Notes: generated by a model not told the origin, from the letters alone. A stretch of 64,000 nt of DNA from Pseudodesulfovibrio sp. (GCA_016342345.1 JAEINO010000002.1:120047-184046); one strand, 5' to 3'; counted from the stretch's first letter, positions 48,592-57,633 are shown. Numbers and translations are program-made.

Positions 48592-49854
48592 ATGGCAACA
48601 CCATATACCTACAAACTAAGTCACGACCAGAATGGTCGCATCATTGAAAAGACCGAAACCGTCAATGGCAAGCCCATGAACTGGACATACTCGTATGACA
48701 AGAAAGGACGGCTGCACGAAGCGCGGTTGGACAACCGACTTATCTGCCAGTGCCAGTATGACAGGCAAGGCCGCCGCCAGCAGGATTATTTCCCCAGAAC
48801 GCACGGCAGCCAGATGCGTAACTACTGTTACCGCATGGACAACCGACTGCAACAGGCTGGAAACAACGGCTACACCCACGACAAGCAGGGATTTCGCTCC
48901 ATCTGGAATTCTGGCGGCAAGTATACGCTTTATGAATACGCCCCGGATTATCGGCTGTTGAAAGTGGAGAAACCTGAAGACAAAGTCGTTTTCGAGTTCA
49001 CGCACGACGAGAATGGCCAGCGAGAGAAGAAGTACCGCAACGGCGAGATGGTCGAAGCGTACAAGTGGCTCGACTTCCTGCGCTTGGCAGGCTTTCATGA
49101 TGGAGAGATCGGCTATCGATTCGCATACAATGGAGAAGAGCGAACGCCCTATGCCATGCAGCGCGAAGATGGCGTTGAGGCTTACCTCTTCTACGACCAT
49201 GTAGGCTCCTTGCGCGTGGTTGCCGACCATAGTGGCAACGTGATAAAGGAGGTCCTGTATGATCCATTCGGCGGTATCGTTGAGGACACCAACCCCGAGT
49301 TGCGAATTCCCATCGGATTTGCCGGAGGATTACACGACCAAGATTTGGGATTCGTAAGATTCGGCTGGCGTGATTACGACACCTTCACCAGTCGTTGGAC
49401 GACTCCTGATCCCATAGGTGACGCTGGCGGCGACCCGGATTGGTACGGGTATTGTTTGGATGATCCGGTGAATGGAATTGATCCGTTGGGGTTGTTTAGA
49501 TTCGGGAAACGCCCCTTGGATTTCTTGCCTGAGAGCTGGCATGGAATTGGGACTGACGGATCAACTGCAGACAAAGGTAACTATGAACTCAAGCACGAAC
49601 ACGGGTTCTACGAAGATGGTACGGGAGATAACGTCGGTCTGTTTGACAATTATATCAAGCGCGATGAAGACGCCTTCAAGTACAAGCTTGACGAAACATA
49701 CTTTGATGAAAAGCGCATGAAGCGGGCGGAAAAGAGTCTTGATCCGGGAGACTATAAGCTGTGCAAATGGGGCGGTAAATCCAATAATTGTCAGGATTAT
49801 GCTGACGCCCTGCGCGAACGTTATCGTTTTTTGCGCACTGCGGAAAAACATTAA
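48592..49854 (+). CDS. Short RHS protein, module 13, LRAT/papain-like C-terminus
   Basis: Full MATPYTYKL start; CT ELKHEHGFYEDGTGDNVGLF...KSNNCQDYADALRERYRF. Confidence 0.9.
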   Translation: MATPYTYKLSHDQNGRIIEKTETVNGKPMNWTYSYDKKGRLHEARLDNRLICQCQYDRQGRRQQDYFPRTHGSQMRNYCYRMDNRLQQAGNNGYTHDKQGFRSIWNSGGKYTLYEYAPDYRLLKVEKPEDKVVFEFTHDENGQREKKYRNGEMVEAYKWLDFLRLAGFHDGEIGYRFAYNGEERTPYAMQREDGVEAYLFYDHVGSLRVVADHSGNVIKEVLYDPFGGIVEDTNPELRIPIGFAGGLHDQDLGFVRFGWRDYDTFTSRWTTPDPIGDAGGDPDWYGYCLDDPVNGIDPLGLFRFGKRPLDFLPESWHGIGTDGSTADKGNYELKHEHGFYEDGTGDNVGLFDNYIKRDEDAFKYKLDETYFDEKRMKRAEKSLDPGDYKLCKWGGKSNNCQDYADALRERYRFLRTAEKH

Positions 49855-49901
49855 TGGGACATACCAGTCGGGGGCAATGCCCCCAGCTGGAAAGGACGCC
49901 T

Positions 49902-50438
49902 ATGAAAGGTTTCAAGATTTTTCTTATCTGTCTAGTTTTCGGAGGTGTATACTTCTACAATACGAACTGGTTCCAGGCCTCTTTCATGAGTGATCGGTTC
50001 CACCAGGATATTTTCAGCGCCCCTTTTGACGTGACGAGAAAAGGTGAAGTGCTTTCAATTCCGCTCAAGTATAAATTTAGAACTTGCTATTCATTGGCTT
50101 TGGCAGTGCCTGACAAAAATCTTTACTATGACACATCTGTCGGGCCAGGAACCTTAAGATATCGCTTTGTTTCAAAAGGACAAATTATTGCAGAAGGGCT
50201 TACATTCCCTCCTGCACGGCGTCACTTCGCGCGCTATCGTGAGGTTACACTGATAAACATACTGGTTTTCGATCTTCCCTTTCCTGGTGCCGGAAACGAT
50301 TTGTCGCTTGAATTAACGGTAGAAACACCCATGACCTTTCTCAATGAGTATTCTGGCAAGATTAATTGTAGCATTCGGCCCAACTACAGCGCAAAGGCAG
50401 GGAGATGCTACGATGAAGAACTGAAAATCGCATATTAG
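49902..50438 (+). CDS. Putative immunity protein of module 13
   Basis: [28 protein letters not shown]; homologue of 28936..29472. Confidence 0.7.
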   Translation: MKGFKIFLICLVFGGVYFYNTNWFQASFMSDRFHQDIFSAPFDVTRKGEVLSIPLKYKFRTCYSLALAVPDKNLYYDTSVGPGTLRYRFVSKGQIIAEGLTFPPARRHFARYREVTLINILVFDLPFPGAGNDLSLELTVETPMTFLNEYSGKINCSIRPNYSAKAGRCYDEELKIAY

Positions 50439-50451
50439 CCACAAGATTCGG

Positions 50452-51016
50452 CTGGCGTGATTACGACACCTTCACCAGCCGCTGGACTGCGCCTGATCCC
50501 ATTGGTGACGCGGGTGGCGACCCGGATTGGTATGGGTACTGTTTGGATGATCCGGTGAATGGAGTTGATCCGATCGGGTTGTTCGCATGGCTGTCACAGC
50601 TGCTGGCCAAAGGTGCTGCAAATGAGGGGGCAGAGACATATGAGGCTATGGAGCATATCGAATGGGGCGGAGAAGGACGTGCGCCTATCTCTGATGGTCC
50701 AATGTATGGCAAATGGGGTGGCAAGAACTATAGTGGAGGTAAAACTGGCGGATCAGTTGGCAACGCAGAGCCAGTAGACAGCTCGGACGCTTTATATAAG
50801 CAACACGACCTCGCTTACGAGAAAGCTAAAAACACACCCATTTTAGGAGATGTGAATAAAATACAACGGAAAATGATTAAAAAGGCAGATAAAGAATTGA
50901 TTGAAAGCCTGGAGGAGCTGGATGATGATCCGAGAAATTGGCCGGCTCCCCCTCCTGAGAGAATGGAGAAGACAGCCGGGTGGTATAAAGACAAAACAAG
51001 ATGGTGGTTTAAATAA
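50452..51016 (+). CDS. Orphan RHS-CT module 14, phospholipase A2-like toxin domain
   Basis: Starts [35 protein letters not shown]...[20 protein letters not shown]...KKADKELI. Confidence 0.7.
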
Positions 51017-51309
51017 TGGTAAACAGGGATATAATTGCAGAAATACTTTCTATGTTGCTGTGCGTTTTTTCCATTTTACCATGGGTTATTAACTCATGGA
51101 GATGGGGAGGAATGTTCGATTCATTTTGGTCAATCATTGTTATCCCGACTATCCCATGGTTTGTCCTGCTTGGACTTTTAGTGCATTACAAAACCGAGCC
51201 TCTTAGGAAGTACTGGTGGGGGTTAAGTTCAGCGATCATATGTTTACCTTTGCTCGCCGTTGACGGCTTCATCTTCCTCTGTTGGGGCATTGGTGGATTT
51301 GCACCTTAA
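51016..51309 (+). CDS. Putative multi-TM immunity protein for the PLA2-like module
   Basis: Overlaps toxin stop; ILSMLLCVFSILPWVINS...AIICLPLLAVDGFIFLCWGIGGFAP. Confidence 0.65.
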   Translation: MVNRDIIAEILSMLLCVFSILPWVINSWRWGGMFDSFWSIIVIPTIPWFVLLGLLVHYKTEPLRKYWWGLSSAIICLPLLAVDGFIFLCWGIGGFAP

Positions 51310-51321
51310 CCCAGGAGAGAT

Positions 51322-51616
51322 ATGTCAGATGTAAAAAACACCAAAGCAGCAGACACCATAGCCTTGCTGCTTTGGTGTGTTTCCATTTTGCCCTACTTGA
51401 TTTTTTTCGGGTTGATGGACACAACGGATAGTTTTTTCTGTTGGTCATTGTCCCAACAATCCCTTGGATTGCGTTGTTTGGTTGTTACTCAAGCATAAGG
51501 AAAAGTCACTTATTCGCTATTGGTGGGCATTGCTTTCAGCGGTTGTTTGCTTACCAATCTTGTTCTATTGGGGCTTTGTATTTCTCTGTTGGGGCGTGAA
51601 CGGTTTTGCGCCATAG
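51322..51616 (+). pseudogene. Frameshifted paralogue of 51016..51309 immunity gene
   Basis: MSDVKNTKAADTIALLLWCVSILPYLIFFG... then in other frames VIVPTIPWIALFG, IRYWWALLSAVVCLPILFYWGFVFLCWGVNGFAP. Confidence 0.7.
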
Positions 51617-51677
51617 TTGGCTGCTTAAACAATTAGCAAGCCCCTTAGTGCGAATTGCACCAAGGGGCTTGTTGTTT

Positions 51678-51885
51678 TTACTAGTTCTCTCCAAAGAAGT
51701 TTTCAAGAATATTCTCAGTGACACCCAGACGATGGAGGTATCGGGTTGTATTCATCGGGTCCTTATGACGCAAAATGGCCTGAATGGTGGGTATGCCCAC
51801 CCTTTCTTGAGCCCGTATTGAGGCTGTTAAATGCCAGACGACTTGAGAACTGTGTGGCTCGTACGTGGTCCACCTGTGTCAAACG
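51678..51885 (-). pseudogene. Tyrosine-recombinase 3' remnant (copy E)
   Basis: Nearly the same sequence as copy A, same terminator on its 3' side. Confidence 0.65.
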
Positions 51886-51972
51886 TAGTACTCGTGTCAT
51901 CTGTGTCAAATTAACCTATTGAAATGGCGTAACTAAACGGTCTTCCATCATTTATTATATGGCCTCTCACGT

Positions 51973-52995
51973 CTGCAACAGGCTGGAAATAACGGCTACA
52001 CGCACGATGAGCAAGGATTTCGCTCCATCTGGAATTCTGGCGGCAAGTATACACTTTATGAATACGCCCCGGATTATCGACTGTTGAAGGTGGAGAAACC
52101 TGGTGACAAGGTCGTTTTCGAGTTCACGCACGAAGACAACGGCCAGCGCGAGATGAAATACCGCAACGGCGAGATGGTCGAAGCCTACACTTGGCTCGAC
52201 TTTATACGGCTGGCAGGTTTCTATGATGGTGAGATCGGCTATCGATTTGCATACAATGGAGAAGAGCGAACGCCCTATGCCATGCAGCGCGAAGATGGCG
52301 TTGAGGCTTACCTCTTCTACGACCAGGTAGGCTCCTTGCGCGTGGTTGCCGACCATAGTGGCAACGTGATAAAGGAGGTCCTGTACGATCCATTTGGCGG
52401 TATCGTTGAGGACACCAACCCCGAGTTGCGCATTCCCATCGGATTTGCCGGAGGATTACACGACCACGATTTGGGATTCGTAAGATTCGGCTGGCGTGAT
52501 TACGATACCTTCACCAGTCGCTGGACGACTCCTGATCCCATTGGTGACGCGGGCGGTGACCAGGACTGGTACGGGTATTGTTTGGATGATCCGGTGAATG
52601 GAGTTGATCCCTTGGGCTTGTTTACTGAGGTTCGTTATTATGATGGCGGTTTATTGGGTCATATTGCTGTTGCTCCCGAGGGGGGAGATGCCTGGGGGAA
52701 ATATCCCAAAAAAGGCGTAAAAGATGTTGTCAGCGGTCAAGGAGAGTATCGCAAGGAGGCAGACTCTTCTGCGAAGACGATTCGGCTGGAGACGACTTCA
52801 GAGCAGGAAGCCTTTATGAAGGAATATCAGCAGCGAGCTCGAAAAAGTTCATCGGTTGAATATAGTCTTGGAACAAAAGATTGCGTAGATGCAGCATGCA
52901 ATATTCTCCAGTCTGGAGGGATGAAAGTCCCAGCAAAAGAGGACAATATGTTGCCGTCCTCATATTTTAAGTTGCTGCAACAGAAATATAAATAA
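51973..52995 (+). CDS. N-terminally truncated RHS module 15, putative permuted-papain C-terminus
   Basis: Starts at LQQAGNNGY; CT GLLGHIAVAPEGGDAWGKYP...YSLGTKDCVDAACNILQSGGMKVP. Confidence 0.75.
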   Translation: MQQAGNNGYTHDEQGFRSIWNSGGKYTLYEYAPDYRLLKVEKPGDKVVFEFTHEDNGQREMKYRNGEMVEAYTWLDFIRLAGFYDGEIGYRFAYNGEERTPYAMQREDGVEAYLFYDQVGSLRVVADHSGNVIKEVLYDPFGGIVEDTNPELRIPIGFAGGLHDHDLGFVRFGWRDYDTFTSRWTTPDPIGDAGGDQDWYGYCLDDPVNGVDPLGLFTEVRYYDGGLLGHIAVAPEGGDAWGKYPKKGVKDVVSGQGEYRKEADSSAKTIRLETTSEQEAFMKEYQQRARKSSSVEYSLGTKDCVDAACNILQSGGMKVPAKEDNMLPSSYFKLLQQKYK

Positions 52996-53033
52996 ATAAT
53001 CGGGCAAGGGGAGACCTCGCCAGTCTTTAGATT

Positions 53034-53357
53034 ATGAAAAAAATAGTTATCGCCTTTATCTTCAGCCTTGTTGCGACAACGCTTTCTCAGGTCTTTTTTT
53101 ATAGTAAATGGTTTTCAGCTGCTTTTTTGCTTAATCCTTTTACACTTATCCAAGGTGTCGTTCATTCAAATGATAGGTATTCTTTCGAAACGATTCTTTG
53201 GTTAGTAACACTGAATGCAATTTCATTTATATTGTTTGGAGCACTCCTTTATTGTGGCGAAAAAAGGCAGATTCTTAAGAAAATGGCTGCCATTTTGTTT
53301 GTATTATATTTGTCTGGCCTGATAGGTGGGCTTGTTTGGTTTAAGGTACTGAAATAA
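53034..53357 (+). CDS. Putative multi-TM immunity protein of module 15
   Basis: 107-aa hydrophobic ORF directly downstream. Confidence 0.55.
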   Translation: MKKIVIAFIFSLVATTLSQVFFYSKWFSAAFLLNPFTLIQGVVHSNDRYSFETILWLVTLNAISFILFGALLYCGEKRQILKKMAAILFVLYLSGLIGGLVWFKVLK

Positions 53358-53439
53358 GTTTGCACATGGAAATGACCTAGCTGAGACTAAGATGATAAAG
53401 GTTATACTAGTTTTTGCATTTCTTATAGCCATGTGACTT

Positions 53440-53529
53440 GATTATATCTTATTAATGGGAGGCATCGCGATCCCGCTCTTAGCTTGGTTTCTAAGATCTC
53501 TCTTTCGTCATCGAAAAACGGATGAATAA
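53440..53529 (+). pseudogene. 3' remnant of a 2-TM immunity gene
   Basis: DYILLMGGIAIPLLAWFLRSLFRHRKTDE* versus DYLLLLGGIAIPLLAWFLRSPSRTQKTKN* of 32105..32311. Confidence 0.65.
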
Positions 53530-53550
53530 GTAAAGCCGTCCTTCCTTCAT

Positions 53551-53814
53551 ATGGGAGGACGGCATACTGGTGTCTTCTTCCCGGCAACCAGAGAATTTTA
53601 TGCTGCTATGGGCCCGGTTACAGGAATCAACTCCGGTATGGTTGGTGCGGCAGCAACCTCAGCCCGTCATCCAGATAAAATTATTGCTGGGATAGACTTT
53701 ATCTTTGTCTTTTTGGATCCAGGCCCTCCACCACAAACGCTAGGTGGAGTAGCAGGAAGTGGAACCAGAAAAGGGCTTGAAGAACTAGAGGAGAAATGGA
53801 GGAAGAGGCGTTGA
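53551..53814 (+). CDS. Orphan distal RHS-CT module 16 (near-copy of module 4 tail)
   Basis: INSGMVGAAATSARHPDKIIAG...DPGPPPQTLGGVAGSGTRKGLEELEEKWRKRR. Confidence 0.6.
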   Translation: MGGRHTGVFFPATREFYAAMGPVTGINSGMVGAAATSARHPDKIIAGIDFIFVFLDPGPPPQTLGGVAGSGTRKGLEELEEKWRKRR

Positions 53815-54020
53815 AAAGAATAAAGTTTTGGGAACTGTTTATGGGAGCACTCTTCATCCTTATCGGGCTGTCTGGAGTTGACAGCGGAGAGATGTATAGA
53901 TGGGATGTACCAATACTATATCCAAGATTGTTTGGCGGCGCATTGATCGTTGTAGGCGTTGGAATTCCCATTGTAGCCTGGTTTATTAGGACACCATCTC
54001 GAAATAATAACAACAAATAA
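53796..54020 (+). CDS. Putative 2-TM immunity protein of module 16
   Basis: Same translated protein as 26837..27061. Confidence 0.65.
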   Translation: MEEEALKRIKFWELFMGALFILIGLSGVDSGEMYRWDVPILYPRLFGGALIVVGVGIPIVAWFIRTPSRNNNNK

Positions 54021-54062
54021 TAACAACCGTTCTGTCATGTCGGTAGGGCGGTTAATTCATAC

Positions 54063-54335
54063 AAACCTACGGCCACCGAAGGCGTCCACGATGCCATGGG
54101 GAAGGTCATAGGGATTAATTCCGGTATGGTGGGTGCTGCTGGAGCGGCTACTAAGGTGGTTCCTGTGGCAGCAGCGGCAGCAATGCGTCATCCTGACAAA
54201 CTTGCGGCAGGATCGAAGGCAGCGGTAGATTTTGCATCAGGCCTTGTTGAAGGTCCTCCTTCGTTAAATCCGGCAGGTCTATCCGGGACAATTAGTAAAG
54301 GAGTTTATGACTGGTATAAGCAGAATAGGAGATAG
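54063..54335 (+). CDS. Orphan distal RHS-CT module 17
   Basis: Starts KPTATEGVHDAMGKVIGINSGMVGAAG. Confidence 0.7.
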   Translation, partial: KPTATEGVHDAMGKVIGINSGMVGAAGAATKVVPVAAAAAMRHPDKLAAGSKAAVDFASGLVEGPPSLNPAGLSGTISKGVYDWYKQNRR

Positions 54336-54336
54336 A

Positions 54337-54540
54337 ATGCGTATTAAAATATGGGAATGGATCATGAGCATCTTAATGATATTCTATGGATTTTCCATGA
54401 TCCATACAGGGGTATACACACTGTATGGCATTCCCATGTTTCCAGTGGCAGCCTATGCACTAACAGCGGTAGGAATTGTCATCCCCATACTGGCGTGGTT
54501 TTTCCGGTCACCAGCCCGTAAACCGGAAAACGATAAATAA
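54337..54540 (+). CDS. Putative 2-TM immunity protein of module 17
   Basis: MRIKIWEWIMSILMIFYGFSMIHTGVYTLYGIPMFPVAAYALTAVGIVIPILAWFFRSPARKPENDK. Confidence 0.65.
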   Translation: MRIKIWEWIMSILMIFYGFSMIHTGVYTLYGIPMFPVAAYALTAVGIVIPILAWFFRSPARKPENDK

Positions 54541-54568
54541 GAATTAGCCACCCTGTCAGACTGACAGG

Positions 54569-54946
54569 GTGGCTAATTTTTACAAATTTACGGCCACCGA
54601 AGGCGTTCATGATGCCATGGGGAAGGTGATTGGGATTAATTCCGGTATAGTCGGTGCGGCGGGAGTAGTAGAAACGGCCCCCGCAGTGACGGCTGCGGGA
54701 TCATCTTTGATTCGTCAAGGTGCCAAGGCGGCTAAAGCTGTCGGGGACAAAGTTAAACCTATTGTGAAGAATCCAAAGGTACACAAATCGTTAAATGCAG
54801 CCGGGGATTTTGTGAATTCAGCATTGCCCACAGGGACTCCTGTACCAAGTAAAGTTGGGTATGCAGGTGGGGTATACGGTCGCTTTTTTGATGTCGAAGA
54901 TCAGGTAACCGAAGGGGAAAAATGGCTAGAGAGAAAGTTAAAGTAA
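54569..54946 (+). CDS. Orphan distal RHS-CT module 18
   Basis: KFTATEGVHDAMGKVIGINSGIVGAAG...PVPSKVGYAGGVYGRFFD. Confidence 0.7.
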   Translation: MANFYKFTATEGVHDAMGKVIGINSGIVGAAGVVETAPAVTAAGSSLIRQGAKAAKAVGDKVKPIVKNPKVHKSLNAAGDFVNSALPTGTPVPSKVGYAGGVYGRFFDVEDQVTEGEKWLERKLK

Positions 54947-55263
54947 AATGGATGTCTGTATTGGGCGGTTGTATTTTGTTGATTTTGAGTATCCGAACTT
55001 CCCCGGAAACACTTGCATATGGAGATATCCCCGTACCCGAATATACAAACTGGGTATTGGGCGGACTTGCCCTGCTACTCGTTTGGTATGGAAGTCTAGG
55101 GCACCGACTCCACTATAATGCAAAAAATGGCCCTCAGGTGTGTCCTTCATGCCAAAAGACAGTGACGAATAACAAACAGGTAAAGTGTTCAGATTGCAAT
55201 GCGCTCTTGGAACCACTGGATGGGTTTTACGAAAGGCATCCAGAATTCAAAGAAAAGTTATAA
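54922..55263 (+). CDS. Putative immunity protein of module 18: 2 TM plus zinc-ribbon-like tail
   Basis: 2 TM then CPSCQKTVTNNKQVKCSDC. Confidence 0.6.
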   Translation: MAREKVKVKWMSVLGGCILLILSIRTSPETLAYGDIPVPEYTNWVLGGLALLLVWYGSLGHRLHYNAKNGPQVCPSCQKTVTNNKQVKCSDCNALLEPLDGFYERHPEFKEKL

Positions 55264-55594
55264 GAAAGTTGCATACACAATCCTATCTCCTTAAAATAAA
55301 GCCCCTGGAGTAACGAGCTTCAGGGGCTTTCATTTTTATTTGCCGAGCACCTTCTTCAAGGCCTTCTCCCTTTTGCGTGTCGATTTACGTGCCGATAGAT
55401 ACGAAAAGCCCCCGAAGGCTGTTCTTTTCGGGGGTTTTGCTGTCCCCAATTTAACGTCTCCAGTTTTGTTTAAAAATGGGTTTCTCAAAATCCTGTCAAT
55501 AGGAAGTGTTGCCCGCTTGGTATCCTTTTTCGCCCTCTGACGCCCGTTTTTGTCTTGAGCCTAAATCCCGTGTTAGTCTTGTTCGGATTCTTAA

Positions 55595-55746
55595 GGAAAC
55601 GCTGATTAATTCAATCTTCAGGAAGTGCTGTAGAATTGTTCGCTGGCAAGGCGCGCAAAAAAGTCAAGGCTGACGCGTGCTTCCTGCACGCTAGGGTTTG
55701 ACTTTTTTGCAGCAACGAAGCCAGAGGGCAATTATGCAGTGCTTCC
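55595..55746 (+). mobile_element. Copy 6 of ~153-bp MITE-like element (GCAC-arm)
   Basis: RHS leader position, as copy 5. Confidence 0.75.
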
Positions 55747-55784
55747 CTAAAGGTCGTCTTTGGGAAAGAAACACAGGAGAAAAT

Positions 55785-57034
55785 ATGGCAACACCATATA
55801 CCTACAAACTAAGTCACGACCAGAATGGTCGCATCATTGAAAAGACCGAAACCGTCAATGGCAAGCCCATGAACTGGACATACGCGTATGACAAGAAAGG
55901 ACGGCTGTACGAAGCGCGGCTGGACAATCGACTTATCTGCCAGTGCCAGTATGACAGACAAGGCCGCCGCCAACAGGATTATTTCCCCAGAACGCACGGC
56001 AGCCAGATGCGTAACTACAGTTATCGCATGGACAACCGACTGCAACAGGCTGGAAACAACGGCTACACCCATGATGAGCAAGGATTCGCTCCATCTGGAA
56101 TTCTGGCGGCAACTATACGCTTTATGAATACGCCCCGGATTATCGGCTATTGAAAGTTGAGAAACCTGATGACAAAGTCGTTTTCGAGTTCACGCACGAC
56201 GATAACGGCCAGCGAGAGTGTAAATATCGCAATGGCGAGATGGTCGAAGCCTACACTTGGCTCGACTTTATATGGCTGGCAGGCTTTCACGATGGAGAGA
56301 TCGGCTATCGATTCGCATACAACGGAGAAGAGCGAACGCCCTATGCCATGCAGCGCGAAGATGGCGTTGAGGCTTACCTCTTCTACGACCATGTAGGCTC
56401 TTTGCGCGTGGTTGCCGACCATAGTGGCAACGTGATAAAGGAGGTCCTGTATGATCCATTCGGCGGTATCATTGAGGACACCAATTCCGATTTGCGGATT
56501 CCCATCGGCTTTGCCGGAGGATTACACGACCACGATTTGGGATTCGTAAGATTCGGCTGGCGCGATTACGATACCTTCACCAGTCGTTGGACTGCCCCTG
56601 ACCCCATGGGAGATAAAGGCGGCGACCCGGATTGGTACGGGTATTGTTTGGATGATCCGGTGAATGGAATTGATCCGTTGGGGTTGTTTAGATTCGGGAA
56701 GACGGGACTGTCCATTTTTCCTGGAATTGGAACCAGTGGTTCGACAGCCGATCAGCGCAACTACGAGTTAAAGCATGAACAGGGTTTCTACGAAGATGGA
56801 AGTGGTGAGAATGTCGGGCTCTTTGATGGAGGATTAAGATTCGATGAGGACATTAAAGATTATAAGCTTGACGATACTCACTTCGATGATGATCGCATGA
56901 GAAAGGCTCAAGAGAGTCTTGACCCCGGTGAATACAAACTTTGCAAGATGGGCGGTAAGTCGAACAATTGCCAAGACTACGCCGACAGATTGCGTGAAAG
57001 ATACCGTTTTTTGCGCACAGCAGAGGATTACTAG
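55785..57034 (+). pseudogene. Short RHS protein, module 19, split by a 1-nt deletion near 56090; LRAT/papain-like C-terminus
   Basis: aaggattcgctcc versus ggatttcgctcc in the other copies; downstream frame continues 56150..57034. Confidence 0.8.
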
Positions 57035-57087
57035 TAATAACAGTTATATCCAAGGGAGGCCCCTTCCCTTGGACGAAAGGAAGCCTG

Positions 57088-57624
57088 ATGAGGTACTTAT
57101 TGATTACATTTTTATGTGTAGTTGCTGGAGGCGTGTATTTTTACAACACGAACTGGTTCCATGCATCTTTCATGGGTGATAGGTTTCATCGAGATATTTT
57201 TAGTGCTCCTTTTGATGCTACCAAGATAGGGGCCACAATAGCCATCCCAATAAAATACAACTATAAAACATGCTACGGTCTGACTATTGCCGTACCTGAC
57301 AGCAAGTTAGCCCACAGGGGGTTTGATGGTGATGGCATTTGGGAATATCGTTTTATGTCCGGTAACAAAACTTTAGCAGAAGGGCTTACAGCCCAACCTT
57401 CTAAACGTCACAGATCTCTTTATCGTGGAGTCTCATATGTCACTTTGCTGGTCTTTGACCTTCCGTTTCCCGGTGCTGGAAGCGATCTGACGCTGGAGTT
57501 AACGGTAAAAGAGCCTATGGAGTTTTTACGCCCCTTTGCAGGCCAGATAGATTGCAGGATACGACCTGACTACAGCGCGAAAGCTGGTAAATGTTATAAT
57601 GAAGCATTGAAGATAGTGTATTAA
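57088..57624 (+). CDS. Putative immunity protein of module 19
   Basis: [28 protein letters not shown]; homologue of 28936 and 49902 genes. Confidence 0.7.
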   Translation: MRYLLITFLCVVAGGVYFYNTNWFHASFMGDRFHRDIFSAPFDATKIGATIAIPIKYNYKTCYGLTIAVPDSKLAHRGFDGDGIWEYRFMSGNKTLAEGLTAQPSKRHRSLYRGVSYVTLLVFDLPFPGAGSDLTLELTVKEPMEFLRPFAGQIDCRIRPDYSAKAGKCYNEALKIVY

Positions 57625-57633
57625 GCCTAAGAT

